Positions 23,029-33,696 of a DNA stretch of 64,000 nt are shown one piece after another; the stretch's first letter is position 1; each line of letters begins with the position of its first letter. The notes under the pieces were generated by a model. The model searched no databases. It was given only the letters and a program-made list of their open reading frames with translations, and had not been told where the DNA came from. Position numbers and translations under genes: made by a program. This stretch comes from Podospora pseudoanserina. Its lineage: Eukaryota; Ascomycota; Sordariomycetes; Sordariales; Podosporaceae. The stretch spans positions 1,875,001 to 1,939,000 of the forward strand of contig NC_085922.1 of NCBI RefSeq assembly GCF_035222485.1, given 5' to 3'.

Positions 23029-24467
23029 TTATAACCACCCACCCCCCCCGCCAGGAAGCAGCTCAGTCAACCCATAATCCCTCTCCAAATCGACCCACCT
23101 CCCCATCCTCATCGGATCCAACTCCTTCAACTTCTTCACCCAAGATATCAGATCCTGCCTCTCATGCTCAAGAGGTTTCCTCTTCTCCAGCTGACACAAC
23201 CCCAGCGTGTATTCCAACAACGCCTCATGGATCAGCTTCACATCCTCATAATCCTCTAGCAGATCCTTGATTTCCGTGATTTCTTTCAAGAGGTAGTCCA
23301 CCCTCTGATCTACCGTCAAGGTCGGAACAATGGTGGGACGCCTAACTGGACTGACGAGGTTGTCGACAAGGAACTGGTGATAATACCACAGTGACTGATC
23401 GTCGGGGCCGACATTGAGCGCTTCTCGGATTTGGGTGAATTCTGCTCGTCATGTCAGCACCTATCCATCAGTTTCAGACAACAAATAGCATACCGGCATC
23501 CAAAAAAGCCCTCCTCTCCTCCTCCCCCGCCCCCCTCTCATCCAACAGCCTCGGAATCAGCGTGCTCCTGCTATGCCAAGCCGAGAAATTACTCAAATCA
23601 GCCCGGATCATCCGGTCAGTATACGCAAACTCGCTCTCCACCAACGAATCCCCGCCCAGTTCCCTGCTCTCCAGCTGGCTGACAACATGCCGCCTGTACC
23701 CCCACGCATGGAAATTCCTGCGGTCCATCGACAGCATCTTGCTCGCGAGTCCCAACTCGTCCTGCCAAATCTTCTTCGCCTTCTCCACCGGCAGAAGCAG
23801 GATAGAGTGATCCAACGTCCAAAGCCGATACGACCAAATCCAATAGCATTTCGGGCTCTTGAGCAAAAGCCCAAAAGTAAAAGACAGCTCCGAGGTTATA
23901 ATATCAAGATCCTTCTTCTGGGCCTCCCCATCTTCTCGCTCCGTTGGTTCTTGCGCGACAGCGGTATCATCAGACCCCTGGTCAGCTATTATACCACTCC
24001 TCCCAATCCTCCGGCAAGCTTGGCTGTGCGGGGTCCTTGTCGAATAAGAGCACGATGACTCGTCGGAACACGTTGTTGTAGTGTCTGACCGAGAAGAACT
24101 CGAGCACGCCCTCGAGCATGAGCACCCATCCGACCGTCTTGAGAATAAGCCAGAAGTTAGCGTACGCCTGCGGACGTTCCATACTGTGTAGTATTCCGGG
24201 TTGAGCTTGAGGAGGGTGGTGGTGAGGTCAAAGGTTTCGCGGCGGGAGTAATCAGAGGAGGAGACGAGCTGGCGGAGGTGGGATTCGAGGTCGCGGTACT
24301 TTTGGATGCGCTCGAGGTCCTGCTGCTTTTGGGCGGGGGTGCGGGTGCGGGTGGTGCGGGCTATGCCGTGCTGGGAGCCGCCTTGCTTTTTGTTCAGGGC
24401 TTGTTTAGTTAATTTGTCTGCTGCTGGGAAAGATGAGGGGTTTGGTGAAAGAACTTACATCGGCCAT
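23029..24467 (-). CDS. BET4: Rab geranylgeranyltransferase (type II) alpha subunit
   Basis: Three exons (24467-24459, 24385-23494, 23441-23029) give 437 aa. The first exon encodes only Met-Ala-Asp before a GTAAGT donor. Prenyltransferase alpha repeats are visible: NPEYYTVWNVRRR, SPKCYWIWSYRLW, DRRNFHAWGYRRHVV, DLSNFSAWHSRSTLI and DDQSLWYYHQFLV. With the beta subunit and Rab escort protein, this enzyme attaches geranylgeranyl groups to Rab GTPases. Between the first and second repeats lies a Ser/Cys/Arg-rich stretch of about 45 residues that resembles no usual linker and might contain an unrecognised intron. It is convergent with the phosphatase gene: the two stop codons are about 20 bases apart. 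Confidence 0.87.
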
Positions 24468-25194
24468 GGTTTGTGTAGTTGTTGCGATGATGTGTCGCGT
24501 GGAGGATTCGGGTGCGGGATCGAAATGACGTCGGGTGTGAGGTCAGGAAGGCTACAGCAGCACAGTGTGTGCATTCGTCAGCTGTTGCGGGGCTTTATCG
24601 ATAAGAGATAGGGGGCTTAGCGAATCGGGGCAGCCCCCTGAAGCCCCTGAATAGCTCCTGCCTTCCATTCAACACCTTCCATGATAGAGAGGATATGGCG
24701 GGGAAAGTGCTCAAATGCGTCGAGCGCTTTCCCTCAGTAACCATAATGTGTCGTCATGAGGGTCAGGACCGAAAAGAGATGGGCAGGTGCTATCCTCCCA
24801 GTCCCACACGGGCAACAGGACTCCGATCGTCTGGATGACTTTCGTCTGCTTGGCCTCTGCATCTTCTCTCTTGATTCCTAAGACCATCATTCCCGAATAT
24901 TGCTACGCGACTACAGCATCGGCATCAGGGTACTATTATCCCGTCGGGCGTTTCACGTATGGACTTGTCACCCATCACCGGCCGAACAGGTTTCTGATCA
25001 TCCAGGCCCGCATCAAACACCGCCGTCTCGATCCATCGACGGCTTCAACTACACCAATTCTTGCTGGCCCTTACACTCGCTAGGTCTTTGAAAAATATCA
25101 TTTTGTGAATCTCATTAGCATTCGCATCTTCTCCCATCGCTTCTCTCTTCCATACTCTTCTCATTTTTCAGTCTTGGTAAGCCGCAGCTTCGCT
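24468..25194. other. Divergent promoter region between BET4 and AMA1-like genes
   Basis: About 730 bases between two divergently transcribed genes. No supported gene; an open frame at 24787-25083 has no family features and is probably leader sequence of the downstream gene. Confidence 0.5.
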
Positions 25195-27900
25195 ATGGGC
25201 GCCATACGCAACACCAACCGTGGCTACGCTACAAGGCAAAGCAAAACCATGAACCACGTGGTTCCATACAACCAAGAGTCACGTCGTAAACGGTCCGCCA
25301 GCTCTCCTTCCAACACGCGAGACTCGGGATACGGTTCGCTGGAATCATGCCGGGAGAGTCAAGAATCCCCAGAAGAATCTGATGAGCCTGCAAGGCCCAT
25401 TGAGCTTCGCGAGCTGCCCTCCAACATCAAGAAAACAGGGCGTCCCTTTGCCAACCTGTGCATGAACTATGATGGAAATTCTTCCGAAGACGATGATCAA
25501 CCCAAGGACGACGGTGAACAAACTCCAATAACCGGAAGCTCGCCGGAGACTATCACACGTCCACCCACAAGACTACACAGAAACACAGTCGCTCTGACCG
25601 TCAACTACCCTCGCCCACGACCTGCACTTTCTACATCGCTTTCGTTTGACGCCAGCCCGGCCCTTCCGCGAAGAACTACCAACGGCTCTCCTGTAGCCAG
25701 CTTTTCCTGGTCTCGATCACCAGACCGTTTCATTCCTGCCAGACCCAGAGAGAGAGAAACTCAGACGGAGAGGTACAGGACTAGGAAGCCAGCGAACCAA
25801 CTGACCCGAGCCGAGAAGCTTCTGCGGCACAAGGGAGCCGCCGAAGACGCCTTTTGCTCCCCTCGTCGCGTTCCTAGTGCTCCCATATTTGGCGACCTTC
25901 GGGACCGGGGAGAGCCTGTTCATCATGATGGCATTAGATATGTCTCAAGTAAGCCTCTAGCCCCATCAAGGCAACAATACAGAGACTGACACAACATCCT
26001 AGCTCCCACTGTTCTCGGACCTAGGGATCTGAATGGCACCCACAACGGCGACAGACAGATCAGCTACGGCGCAGTATGGGGTGTTGGGGGTCTTGGTCCT
26101 GGAAACACCGCTGTTGACAATGGTCGAGGTCAGCTGGTCACGAGTAGTACAAACGCCAGGCATTTTCAGTCCAACTTTCCCACACTGCAACCAAGACCCG
26201 ACGAGCAACGGGAGAAATACGGTGCGCGCCTTGCGGTGGCTCTCGGCCTGGATAGAGCCGAGAAGGTACTTAGGGTCAGTCTCCCTCGACAGGTCGATGC
26301 CAACAACCTCAGCTCCCACGGCCTCACCAAATGGAACGGCGTTCAATGGGTCAAGGATCACCCAACAACAGCCGCGGCATCTGGCAAGCCATCTAAGAAG
26401 CGCAAGCTACCATTTGCACCGTTCAAGTCAGTTGATGCCCGTGGCCAGTGGTTGAAAGACAGTTAGCTGACTGCAAACAGAGTCCTCGATGCTCCCAGCC
26501 TACGAGACGACTTTTATTGCTCTGTCCTGGCTTTTTCATACATCAACAGCACCCTTGCTATCGGGCTGGGTGACATGGTGTACGGCTGGTCTGAGCACGG
26601 CGGTGTACAGCTGTTGAACGGCAGTGCGCGACCCTCGCAGTACGAATACCTCGACGGACCCAGTCATATCACGAGTGTCGCCTTTTCGAGCACCGAAGGG
26701 GAAGCAGCTATCTTGGCTGTTGGAAGGTCGAGTGGCATGTTGTCACTTATGTCATTGAAAGATAAGCCGGACCGCGGCGAAAGACATGGGGCAGGCCGAA
26801 GACCTCGATTCGAACTGTCGATGGAGTCGCCCGTCTCTTGTCTCAGCTGGAGGCCTTGCCTCAACAAAGAAAGGGCCGACAAGTGTATGCCTCCCGAGGA
26901 CCGGGAATCCTTCGCGTACCGGGCTTCTTGGACCCATGAGGACTTGCTTGTCGGGACTGACGAAGGTCGCGTGCTCCTGTATGCGGTCGATTGGCCAAGT
27001 CCGGAGGAGAAGGAGTTGTGGGGCTTGGATGGCAGAGTAACTCTCTTGCTGAACATCCAGGTCCATTCCCAACAGATCTGCGGATTGGCTTGGTGCCCCA
27101 AAGGGAATTACTTTGCTACAGGGGCCAACGACAACCTGTGCTGTCTTTTTGACTACGAGGAACTATGCAACAATATGAACAACGCTGCTGATGAGTCTGG
27201 CTTGCACAATGGGTCTACAGTCGAGACTGTCGAGACCGACATTCCTCAACAGGAGCCTCCGAGTGACGACACTACAGGGTCAAGACAGATGCCTGAAAGC
27301 CAAATCCGATACATCAAGTCGGACGGAGTGAAGCACAAGTGGAGGCATGGGGCTGCGGTCAAAGCCATTGCCTTTTGCCCCTGGCAGGACGGACTTGTTG
27401 CAACAGGCGGAGGATCCAACGACAAGTGTATACACTTTTTTCACACCAAATCAGGCTCAGCACTGGCAACCATCTCTGTATCGGCTCAGGTCACCAGCTT
27501 GATCTGGTCCACCACTCGAAGGGAAATCGCAGCCACGTTTGGGTACGCGTCGCCCGAGCACCCGGTCCGCATCGCCGTCTTTTCGTGGCCGGACTGTCGC
27601 CAGGTCGCGGCCGTGCCATGGCCCAGTGAGCATCGTGCGCTGTATGCTATTCCCTATCCTAGTGGTCCTGAGGAGGAGAAGCGGACTGAGAAGGGCTACT
27701 TGGATGAGCTGAACCCCAAGAGGCGCTACAAGATGGAAGGCTGCATTATGGTCGCGGCAAGCGATAATAGCGTCCGGTTTCACGAAGTGTGGGGGCGAGA
27801 CGACAAAGTGGCCACTATGGGCGGCGTCGGCATGCTGGGGGGCAGCGACATCTTGGAGGGTCTCGAGGGGATTGACAAGGAGGGGGATGTTATTCGTTGA
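25195..27900 (+). CDS. AMA1: Meiosis-specific APC/C activator (Cdc20/Cdh1 family, Ama1 type)
   Basis: Exons 25195-25948, 26003-26426 and 26481-27900 join in phase to give 865 aa. The canonical C-box used by Cdc20/Cdh1 activators to dock on the anaphase-promoting complex is DRFIPAR at residues 177-183. The WD40 propeller opens with VLDAPSLRDDFYCSVLAFS and continues through GLAWCPKGNYFATGANDNL and KAIAFCPWQDGLVATGGGSN. The APFKVLDAPSLRDDFY transition is the family hallmark. The long N-terminus and the inserts in the propeller resemble Ama1 rather than Cdc20 or Cdh1. Ama1 targets substrates for ubiquitination during meiosis and spore formation in yeast; the same role here is inference. Introns are 54 nt each. 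Confidence 0.85.
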
Positions 27901-28359
27901 TTGCTTGGGGTTGAATGTCATTGCTCAGGAGAGTATTTGGACACAAACACACAAGACCCTGCTGTACAAGGGGGTGACTTTTGCTGTGGACGAAAATCCA
28001 CATTGCTACACAACCGGAAGGAGAAGAAGGAACAAAACACACCAGATGGACGAGAAATTGAAGAGATGAGGATGGATGCAGATAGTCAGTCCCGATAAAG
28101 AATGCACATAAACAACAAGCTTTTGACTTTGCAACATTCTTTTGTTCTCTCCCCCTCTCTCTCTTTGGGGTTTTTTTTTGGCCCATGTTGATGTTGATGA
28201 GGTGAGGAGAATCAGCCGTGTAGATAATTTTGTTTGTTGATAGCGAGCAGAAACAAGAAATTGGTAGCGTCAAAATCAAAGATGGAGTCGAACTTTTGAT
28301 GAAGAGATAATAGCAAAACATCAAAAAGTTATAATATGAGAAGGCTAAAAGATATACAC
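27901..28359. other. Intergenic region between AMA1-like gene and tRNA-Ile
   Basis: 3' flank of the AMA1-like gene and downstream flank of the minus-strand tRNA. Pyrimidine tracts occur near 28145-28180; no gene supported. Confidence 0.45.
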
Positions 28360-28452
28360 TGCCCAATAACAGGATTGAACTGTTGACCTTCGCATTACCA
28401 TGTACTGTTTCCAGTATTAGTACGACGCTCTAACCAGCTGAGCTAATCGGGC
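28360..28452 (-). tRNA. tRNA-Ile(AAT) with a 19-nt intron
   Basis: Read on the minus strand, the acceptor GCCCGAT pairs with ATTGGGC, the D-arm contains AGCTCAGCTGGTTAGAGC, the anticodon stem TCGTA/TGCGA encloses CTAATA, and the T-arm holds AGTTCAATCCT. A 19-nt intron follows position 37, the canonical place for nuclear tRNA introns. Anticodon AAT reads ATH isoleucine codons. Confidence 0.92.
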
Positions 28453-28851
28453 TTTTCGTTGTTGAAGTTGGTGATGGGAGGGAGGGTTTATGTATCATCG
28501 TGAGTCAGTTTTGTGTGTGTGGAGGAGGTGATGGGGCTGATGTGGATGCCCAGAGGGTGGAGATGGTGGACGAGCATGTGAGAAGCTTCAAGTCTGATAA
28601 GATAGTGTATAGCAAGATGGATATATTGCAAAAAACAAAATGACGAAAAAGAGCAAAACAAGAAACTTTGTATAGTACCGCCGGCTTGCAGAGCAAAAAA
28701 AAAAAAAAAATAAAAATAAAAAAATAAAGGAGAAAAAAAGAAGTAAAAAAGGATGTATTCCTCCCACACAACCCCAGCTGCTGCAGTGCGTGACTTCCAT
28801 AACTCCAAAAACTCCATGTTAAACGCCTGCAAAACGATGAGCCCTGTCCCA
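28453..28851. other. Intergenic region with A-rich runs
   Basis: About 400 bases between tRNA-Ile and the SYN8 stop. It contains an A-run with scattered T at about 28696-28735. No gene supported. Confidence 0.45.
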
Positions 28852-29761
28852 TCACTTCAAAATGACAATCAACAACACCAAAACAATAATCAACACAACA
28901 ATAGCAGTCATCTGCCTCCCCTCCCCACTCTCCGCCGCCCCCCTCGCCACCCGCCCCAACTGCCTCCTCGCCCTGTTGAGCGTGCTCGCATGCCTATCCG
29001 CCACCCTCTCGCTCTCATCCAGCATCAAGACCTGCGAGTCCAGCTCATCCCCAATCTGCATCGACAGCTCCCTCTGCCGGCTGATGCTCAGCCCCAGCGC
29101 GTCCAGCTGCGCATCTTGCTCTTCCAGAATCTGTCGGTGGTAGGCGTGGATTTGGGTGTTTGACAGCCCCTCGGCTTCGTTGCGGTACCCCGCCGAGTCG
29201 TCGTCTACCTCGTCGCGATATGGCTGTTGAGAAGAAAAAAGGGAGGAGCGTTGCGCTTCGAGGTCAGTGTCATTGTTGTCGTCTGTGAAACGGACGTTCT
29301 TTTTCTGACTGGTGGTGGTGGTGGGGGGAGCGGGGGCGGATTGGGCGTGGGCAAAGTCTTCGGCTAGGGAGGGGTCATTGGGGTGGGTTAGGGTCGAGGT
29401 TGTGGCTGCGGTGGGGAAGCCATGGAATTGGGTGGTGAGATCTTTTTGTTGTTTGTTGAGGGAGGTGAGGGTTGTGAGGAGGGCGGTCGATTTACTGGTT
29501 GGGATGGTCAGGATAGGTATAGATAGAGGAGGGGGGAGGGGAGGGGAGGAACGGGAGGGCGTACGCTTCCTCGCCTGCTTCTTGGAGCCGTTGTTGTTCT
29601 TTTTCTAGGGCTTCGATCCCGTCGCGGAGTTGGTCCAGAGAACGAGAGATGTGGCCATCTTGGGTGTCGTTTGGGAGGTTGAGGTTCTTTGCGCGCTGGC
29701 GCTCGAGGAGGGAGAGCTTGATGTGGTCGGCGAGGAGGAGGAGGGCGTTGGGGTTGGACAT
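28852..29761 (-). CDS. SYN8: Endosomal/vacuolar Qc-SNARE of the Syn8 family
   Basis: Exons 29761-29565 and 29494-28852 join over a 70-nt intron (GTACGC donor, CTGACC branch) to give 279 aa. The N-terminus is helical with a coiled-coil stretch (SRSLDQLRDGIEALEKEQQR). A SNARE heptad region starts near DEQLDALG-like sequence (EEQDAQLDALGLSISRQREL) and runs to NRARRQLGRV, and the protein ends in a tail anchor (MTAIVVLIIVLVLLIVILK). The architecture and the conserved HPNDPSLAEDF/FTDD linker fit Syn8, which acts in endosome-to-vacuole fusion in yeast. The start ATG is the only in-frame one before the coiled coil. Confidence 0.82.
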
Positions 29762-30364
29762 GATGGTGATGATGATCCTGCGCCTGCGCCGAGTACCAGA
29801 CTGAAAAAGCAAAAGCGAGGAAAACAAAAAGTAACTAGAGAAAAAAGGCACCAATAGTTGGTGGTGCGCAAGCCAGTGTCTTGGTGTGGTGTTGTTGCGG
29901 CTGTTTCAGTTGGCCAGTGACAGGTTGTTGTCGGTTGAACCGCATGGTTCTGGGCCGCTTGGCGCATTACGTAGGACCGCCCCACTGTTCTTCAAGGTTG
30001 AGCTACTGTACATACAAATGTCTACCAGGCAGCATCCCGAGGTCATCTCGGTTTGGGGAGTGTATTTTCCTCTTTGTACTCATAATATATAGAAATTGAG
30101 TTCTTCTTGACGGTCATTGAAAGACTTCATATTCTAAAATGACAACCTGCTTGTCTGCTGTGTCGTAGGTGGCCAACTGGCGGCACCTGGCCTGGCGTAT
30201 GGCCCGTGCGCCACCCGAGTGTGAGTGGGACAAAATCTCCAAACCGCCAGGTTCCGGGCTGTCAACTGTTCTTCCTACAAAATAATCGCTACAAAATAAC
30301 ACACGCATTGCCGTCGCAACGGCACTCTTTCTTGTAGCGCTTGCCTGTATAAGTCACCATTACG
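29762..30364. other. Divergent promoter region between SYN8 and DUF3716 genes
   Basis: About 600 bases between two divergent genes; no coding or RNA feature supported. Confidence 0.5.
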
Positions 30365-31441
30365 ATGGATCACGACGGCCAAGTGATGGCTGTCAATCCC
30401 GACACACCATTACAACAGGAGACACCAACGCCACAACATGATCAGAACCAAGATGAAGCAGACGCAACCGCCAACACAACCACCACCACCACCCCTAACC
30501 CCGATGTCTCAATACCAGAGCTCCCAGCCGCCTTTCCCAAGCGGCGTCGTGGCCGTCCTCCTGGACGTCCCAACATGTCCACCAAGGAGGAAGAGTTCAA
30601 GGACCACCCGCTAGTCAAGAACTGGAATGCGGCATGTGCAAACCCCAAAAACCCCATTCTTACCGTGGCCGTTGCTATCCGCGACGCCTTGTCAGACACT
30701 GCTCTCAAACATGAGAATCAGAGGAAGATCTTCTGCTTGCCTAGCCATGAGTACATACACTTTGTTCAGGGGTGGATTACCGCTCGTCATATCGCTGCTC
30801 AACGGCCCAGTTACGTCAACGGTCTACTCATTCACTCTCGCGGTCAGGACGCGCCGGTATCGTGTACCACGTGTGCTGAGCGTCGCTCTAAACACTCGTT
30901 GGGTCCGTTTTTGGAGTGTCGGGTGCTACCAGAGTTTTTCCATGGCAGCTGTTCCAACTGCAAGTGGTTCGACAACACGTCCAACTGTTCACTGTACAAG
31001 GGTCCAAAGCCAAACAGAAAGAGGAAGGCAAAGGAGGATCAAGCTGCTTTGGATGCACCTGAGGGCGGAGAAGCAGGGCCCAGTGATGCGAATCAGATGG
31101 CTGTCACTCAACAGCATCAGCCACCGGTGGCAGCAGGACAGACCGGTGACCACATACACCCTCAGCTTATGGGCACTGGGCCGAATATGCACACTGGTTA
31201 TCCGGTTCACGGGCTTCAGACGGGTCAGCATATGACTGATGCTCAGTTTGCACTGTCAGAGGGAGGGCAAGGGTCTCCAGGAAGTGGGGACGGTGAAACA
31301 GAGGGTGAGGGAAGTGGTAGTGGAGATGGGGATTCAGAGTGAGTGCGCCTAAACCTTTATGGTATCAGTTGCTGACTGTGCTTCCTCGGCAGTGATGTTG
31401 ATATGCAGGTATCTCGTAACTTGGGGGCATTTGTTCAGTAG
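30365..31441 (+). CDS. AT-hook DUF3716-type nuclear protein, function unknown
   Basis: The first exon runs 30365-31338 with a perfect GTGAGT donor; joining to 31393-31441 (branch TTGCTGAC, acceptor CGGCAG) gives 340 aa ending in an acidic DSDDVDMQ tail. Without splicing the protein stops at 31342 (325 aa). Residues 59-70 (KRRRGRPPGRPN) are an AT-hook expected to bind the minor groove of AT-rich DNA. A Cys cluster follows (Cys 167, 170, 185, 196, 199, 208; CTTC, LECR, CSNCKW), the pattern of the fungal DUF3716 domain and possibly a metal site. The N-terminus is Gln/Thr-rich and the C-terminus Gly/Ser/Glu-rich, both probably disordered. A chromatin role is inference from the AT-hook. Confidence 0.75.
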
Positions 31442-31771
31442 GACTGGGCATGGATGATGGGTTGTGGTGATGTCTAGCTTCATGCATAGCGTACCTGTAG
31501 CTTTGGACTCTAGAGCATGTAATAACAGTGAGTAGGTGATAATCAAGTCTTTGGAACAACAAATACTATAGTCCAATGGTGTGCTTACCCAGCGGCGCAG
31601 CCTTCATCTATCGGGATCAAGACCTCTAGCTCCCTGATTGAGCGGTTTGTGTTTTAGCTGCTATCAGCCTCACTCACACCCTACCAAGTCCGACTCCTTT
31701 AACATCGGGCAGTCGCCAGCCATGAATTTTTAGGGAGGCATACAACAATTTTACCTCCGCAACATGCCGTT
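31442..31771. other. Intergenic region, no supported feature
   Basis: About 330 bases separating the DUF3716 gene from the pseudogene that follows. Nothing recognised. Confidence 0.45.
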
Positions 31772-33696
31772 ATGGGCTCCGAAAACCCTGAGGAAACAAC
31801 GATCGGCATTGCCGCTCTGGTAGCGGCCGTTGCCGCCCTCCTCTTCGCCGTCATTCAGACCATTACTGCGCTCGCCCAGTACATCTCCGTTAGCAGTCGA
31901 TGCAGCAGACGTGTGAGCGGCGTGTTTGACCTCACAGCAGGCTTTTGGTTCCACCTTTCCTCGCTGTCGTGGAATCCGCAATATCGAATGCCGGGTGCTC
32001 ACCATGCCGGGGTTGCGGTCAGAGCCAATGGTGACCATGGAGAGAGACCCCTCCAACGCCGAGTTCAGGCCTGGGAAGAACTACGACAATAAGAGAAACG
32101 GATATCTCGACTATGGCGTCCTGCGCGTGGTAGCGGGGAGTGATAGGTCCAAGGTTCACAGGGAAGTCAGCATTTTACCGACAGTTCTTTGGGGTGTTTT
32201 TGCTGTGGTGTGGACTCCAATTGCGATCGCTCTCTCTTCCATCACTCTAGTCTTTTGCTACCCACCGGCGTTTGCGTGCAGTTGCGCGTGCACAGGGTGC
32301 TGTGGCATGGGTCGGCCTGAGGAGGAAGAGGAAGAACAAGATAAACGAGACAGATTTGACTGGTGCCGTCGGAAAAGGTCACGGGAGATATGCCTCGACT
32401 TGCTGACTCCTTTGACGTTTGCATGGAAATGGGCCATCAAGTACAAGTCCGCCATGGGAGTTCACCTGGTCTGGAGGCCGTCGCGTGGTCTCAGTTTCTT
32501 GTCGATTACCAGGCTATTCGGTGGGGACACGCCAACATCAGGTAAGAGTGGCGGTTGGCAACGATGATTCCGTCGGATATCTACGGCGCTACTATCGAGA
32601 CGACCATGGCTGATGTGGAGCTGTTGGCCGCACTGTCAGGAATGTCGTTTTCAAGCTCACCAGGTGTGATAGCGCGGACGAAATGTGGGGAGATGCTGAC
32701 CAAGTCTCAGCACATGGTTCTTGGGGCGGTGGTGTACTACTGTTCAGGAAGGGAGAATATCGCGCCCAAAATCACCATGAAGGTCCTGTGCAAATCCTCC
32801 ACATGGCTGCACTGTCTGCTGGAGATGCAAAACCACCTCAAGGCCGTCCGCTCATTTTCATCAACTTCAACAGATGATAGTAAACAACATAAAATCACAA
32901 CCCTCTTCACCCATCCCTGGAAACACAACCTCTCCTCTGGCCCACCCCCCCGCCCTCTCCTTGCAAGCAGAACTGAAAACTTACCCCCCTGTCGTTTCTG
33001 GTTCTCAATCAAGACATGAAGTGTTGACATCGGGGCATTGGAGTCTGAAGCCTGGGGCAAAAGTGGTGAAATCCACCAGGATCGTCGGGCCTATCGGGTG
33101 TTTTCTCAACCCGACTCAGACTAGGACTTGGCTGCGTGGAAGTCTGGGGCGGGAGATCGAGATTCAAACCCGGAGTGTCTGTCTTGACTTTGCAGTACTA
33201 AATAAGAATTGCACGGCCGTATTGTGTAAATACCCCGGTAGACCTGCCACCATTGCCAGAGCTGTGAAGACAACAGGATCGTTTGAGGTGTTGATGGCGG
33301 TTGCGGCGGTGAATAATGATTTTTTGGGGAGGGTGGGGAAAGGGGTGTTGGGTACTACGGCGAGGGAGCTAGCAGGCTGGGTTTTGTAAAGGGGATCAGA
33401 ATGACAGGGGGTTGAGGAGGGAGGTGACGGGTTGTATACAACGGGCGTTGGAGGCTGGTGGGAGAGGAGGGGTGGTGGTGGAGAGGAGGGGTGGTGGTGG
33501 AGAGGAGGGGTGGTGGTGGAGAGGAGGGGTGGTGGTGGAGGGGAGTTTGGAGTTGGTCAAGGTTGTTATGGCTAATACGGAGGTGGTGTTGAGGGGGGTG
33601 AGGAGGGGGTTAGGGGTGGGGGATATGTGGGTTGGTGATCATGGGGAGGGGAAGGTCTGGGAGGATGATTTTGGGGGGGTTGTTTTGGGAGCTTGA
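31772..33696 (+). pseudogene. Frameshifted remnant of a fungal membrane-protein gene
   Basis: Protein-like sequence runs the whole length but changes frame repeatedly. It starts MGSENPEETTIGIAALVAAV with a hydrophobic helix (about residues 11-35), continues SRCSRRVSGVFDLTAGFWFH and SLSWNPQYRMP, then moves to another frame at about 31993 (VLTMPGLRSEPMVTMERD) with further hydrophobic segments (TVLWGVFAVVWTPIAIALSS). Another shift lies near 32450-32480, a TAA sits in frame at 32543-32545, one more shift lies near 32970, and two more around 33385-33410 lead into SLELVKVVMANTEVVLRGV and an end at 33696. No splice sites explain these. Layout resembles proteins annotated as modin in fungi, but that is a weak guess. 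The late decay and otherwise conserved wording suggest recent loss, unless the assembly is faulty here. Confidence 0.65.
33461..33536 (+). repeat. 19-bp minisatellite, four copies
   Basis: The unit GGAGAGGAGGGGTGGTGGT occurs four times in perfect tandem, followed by a partial fifth. It lies inside the 3' part of the frameshifted pseudogene. Since 19 is not a multiple of three, each copy gained or lost would change the frame. Confidence 0.95.

Noticed and set aside
24787-25083. 98-codon frame upstream of the AMA1-like gene
   Set aside because: No homology features; more likely the transcript leader.
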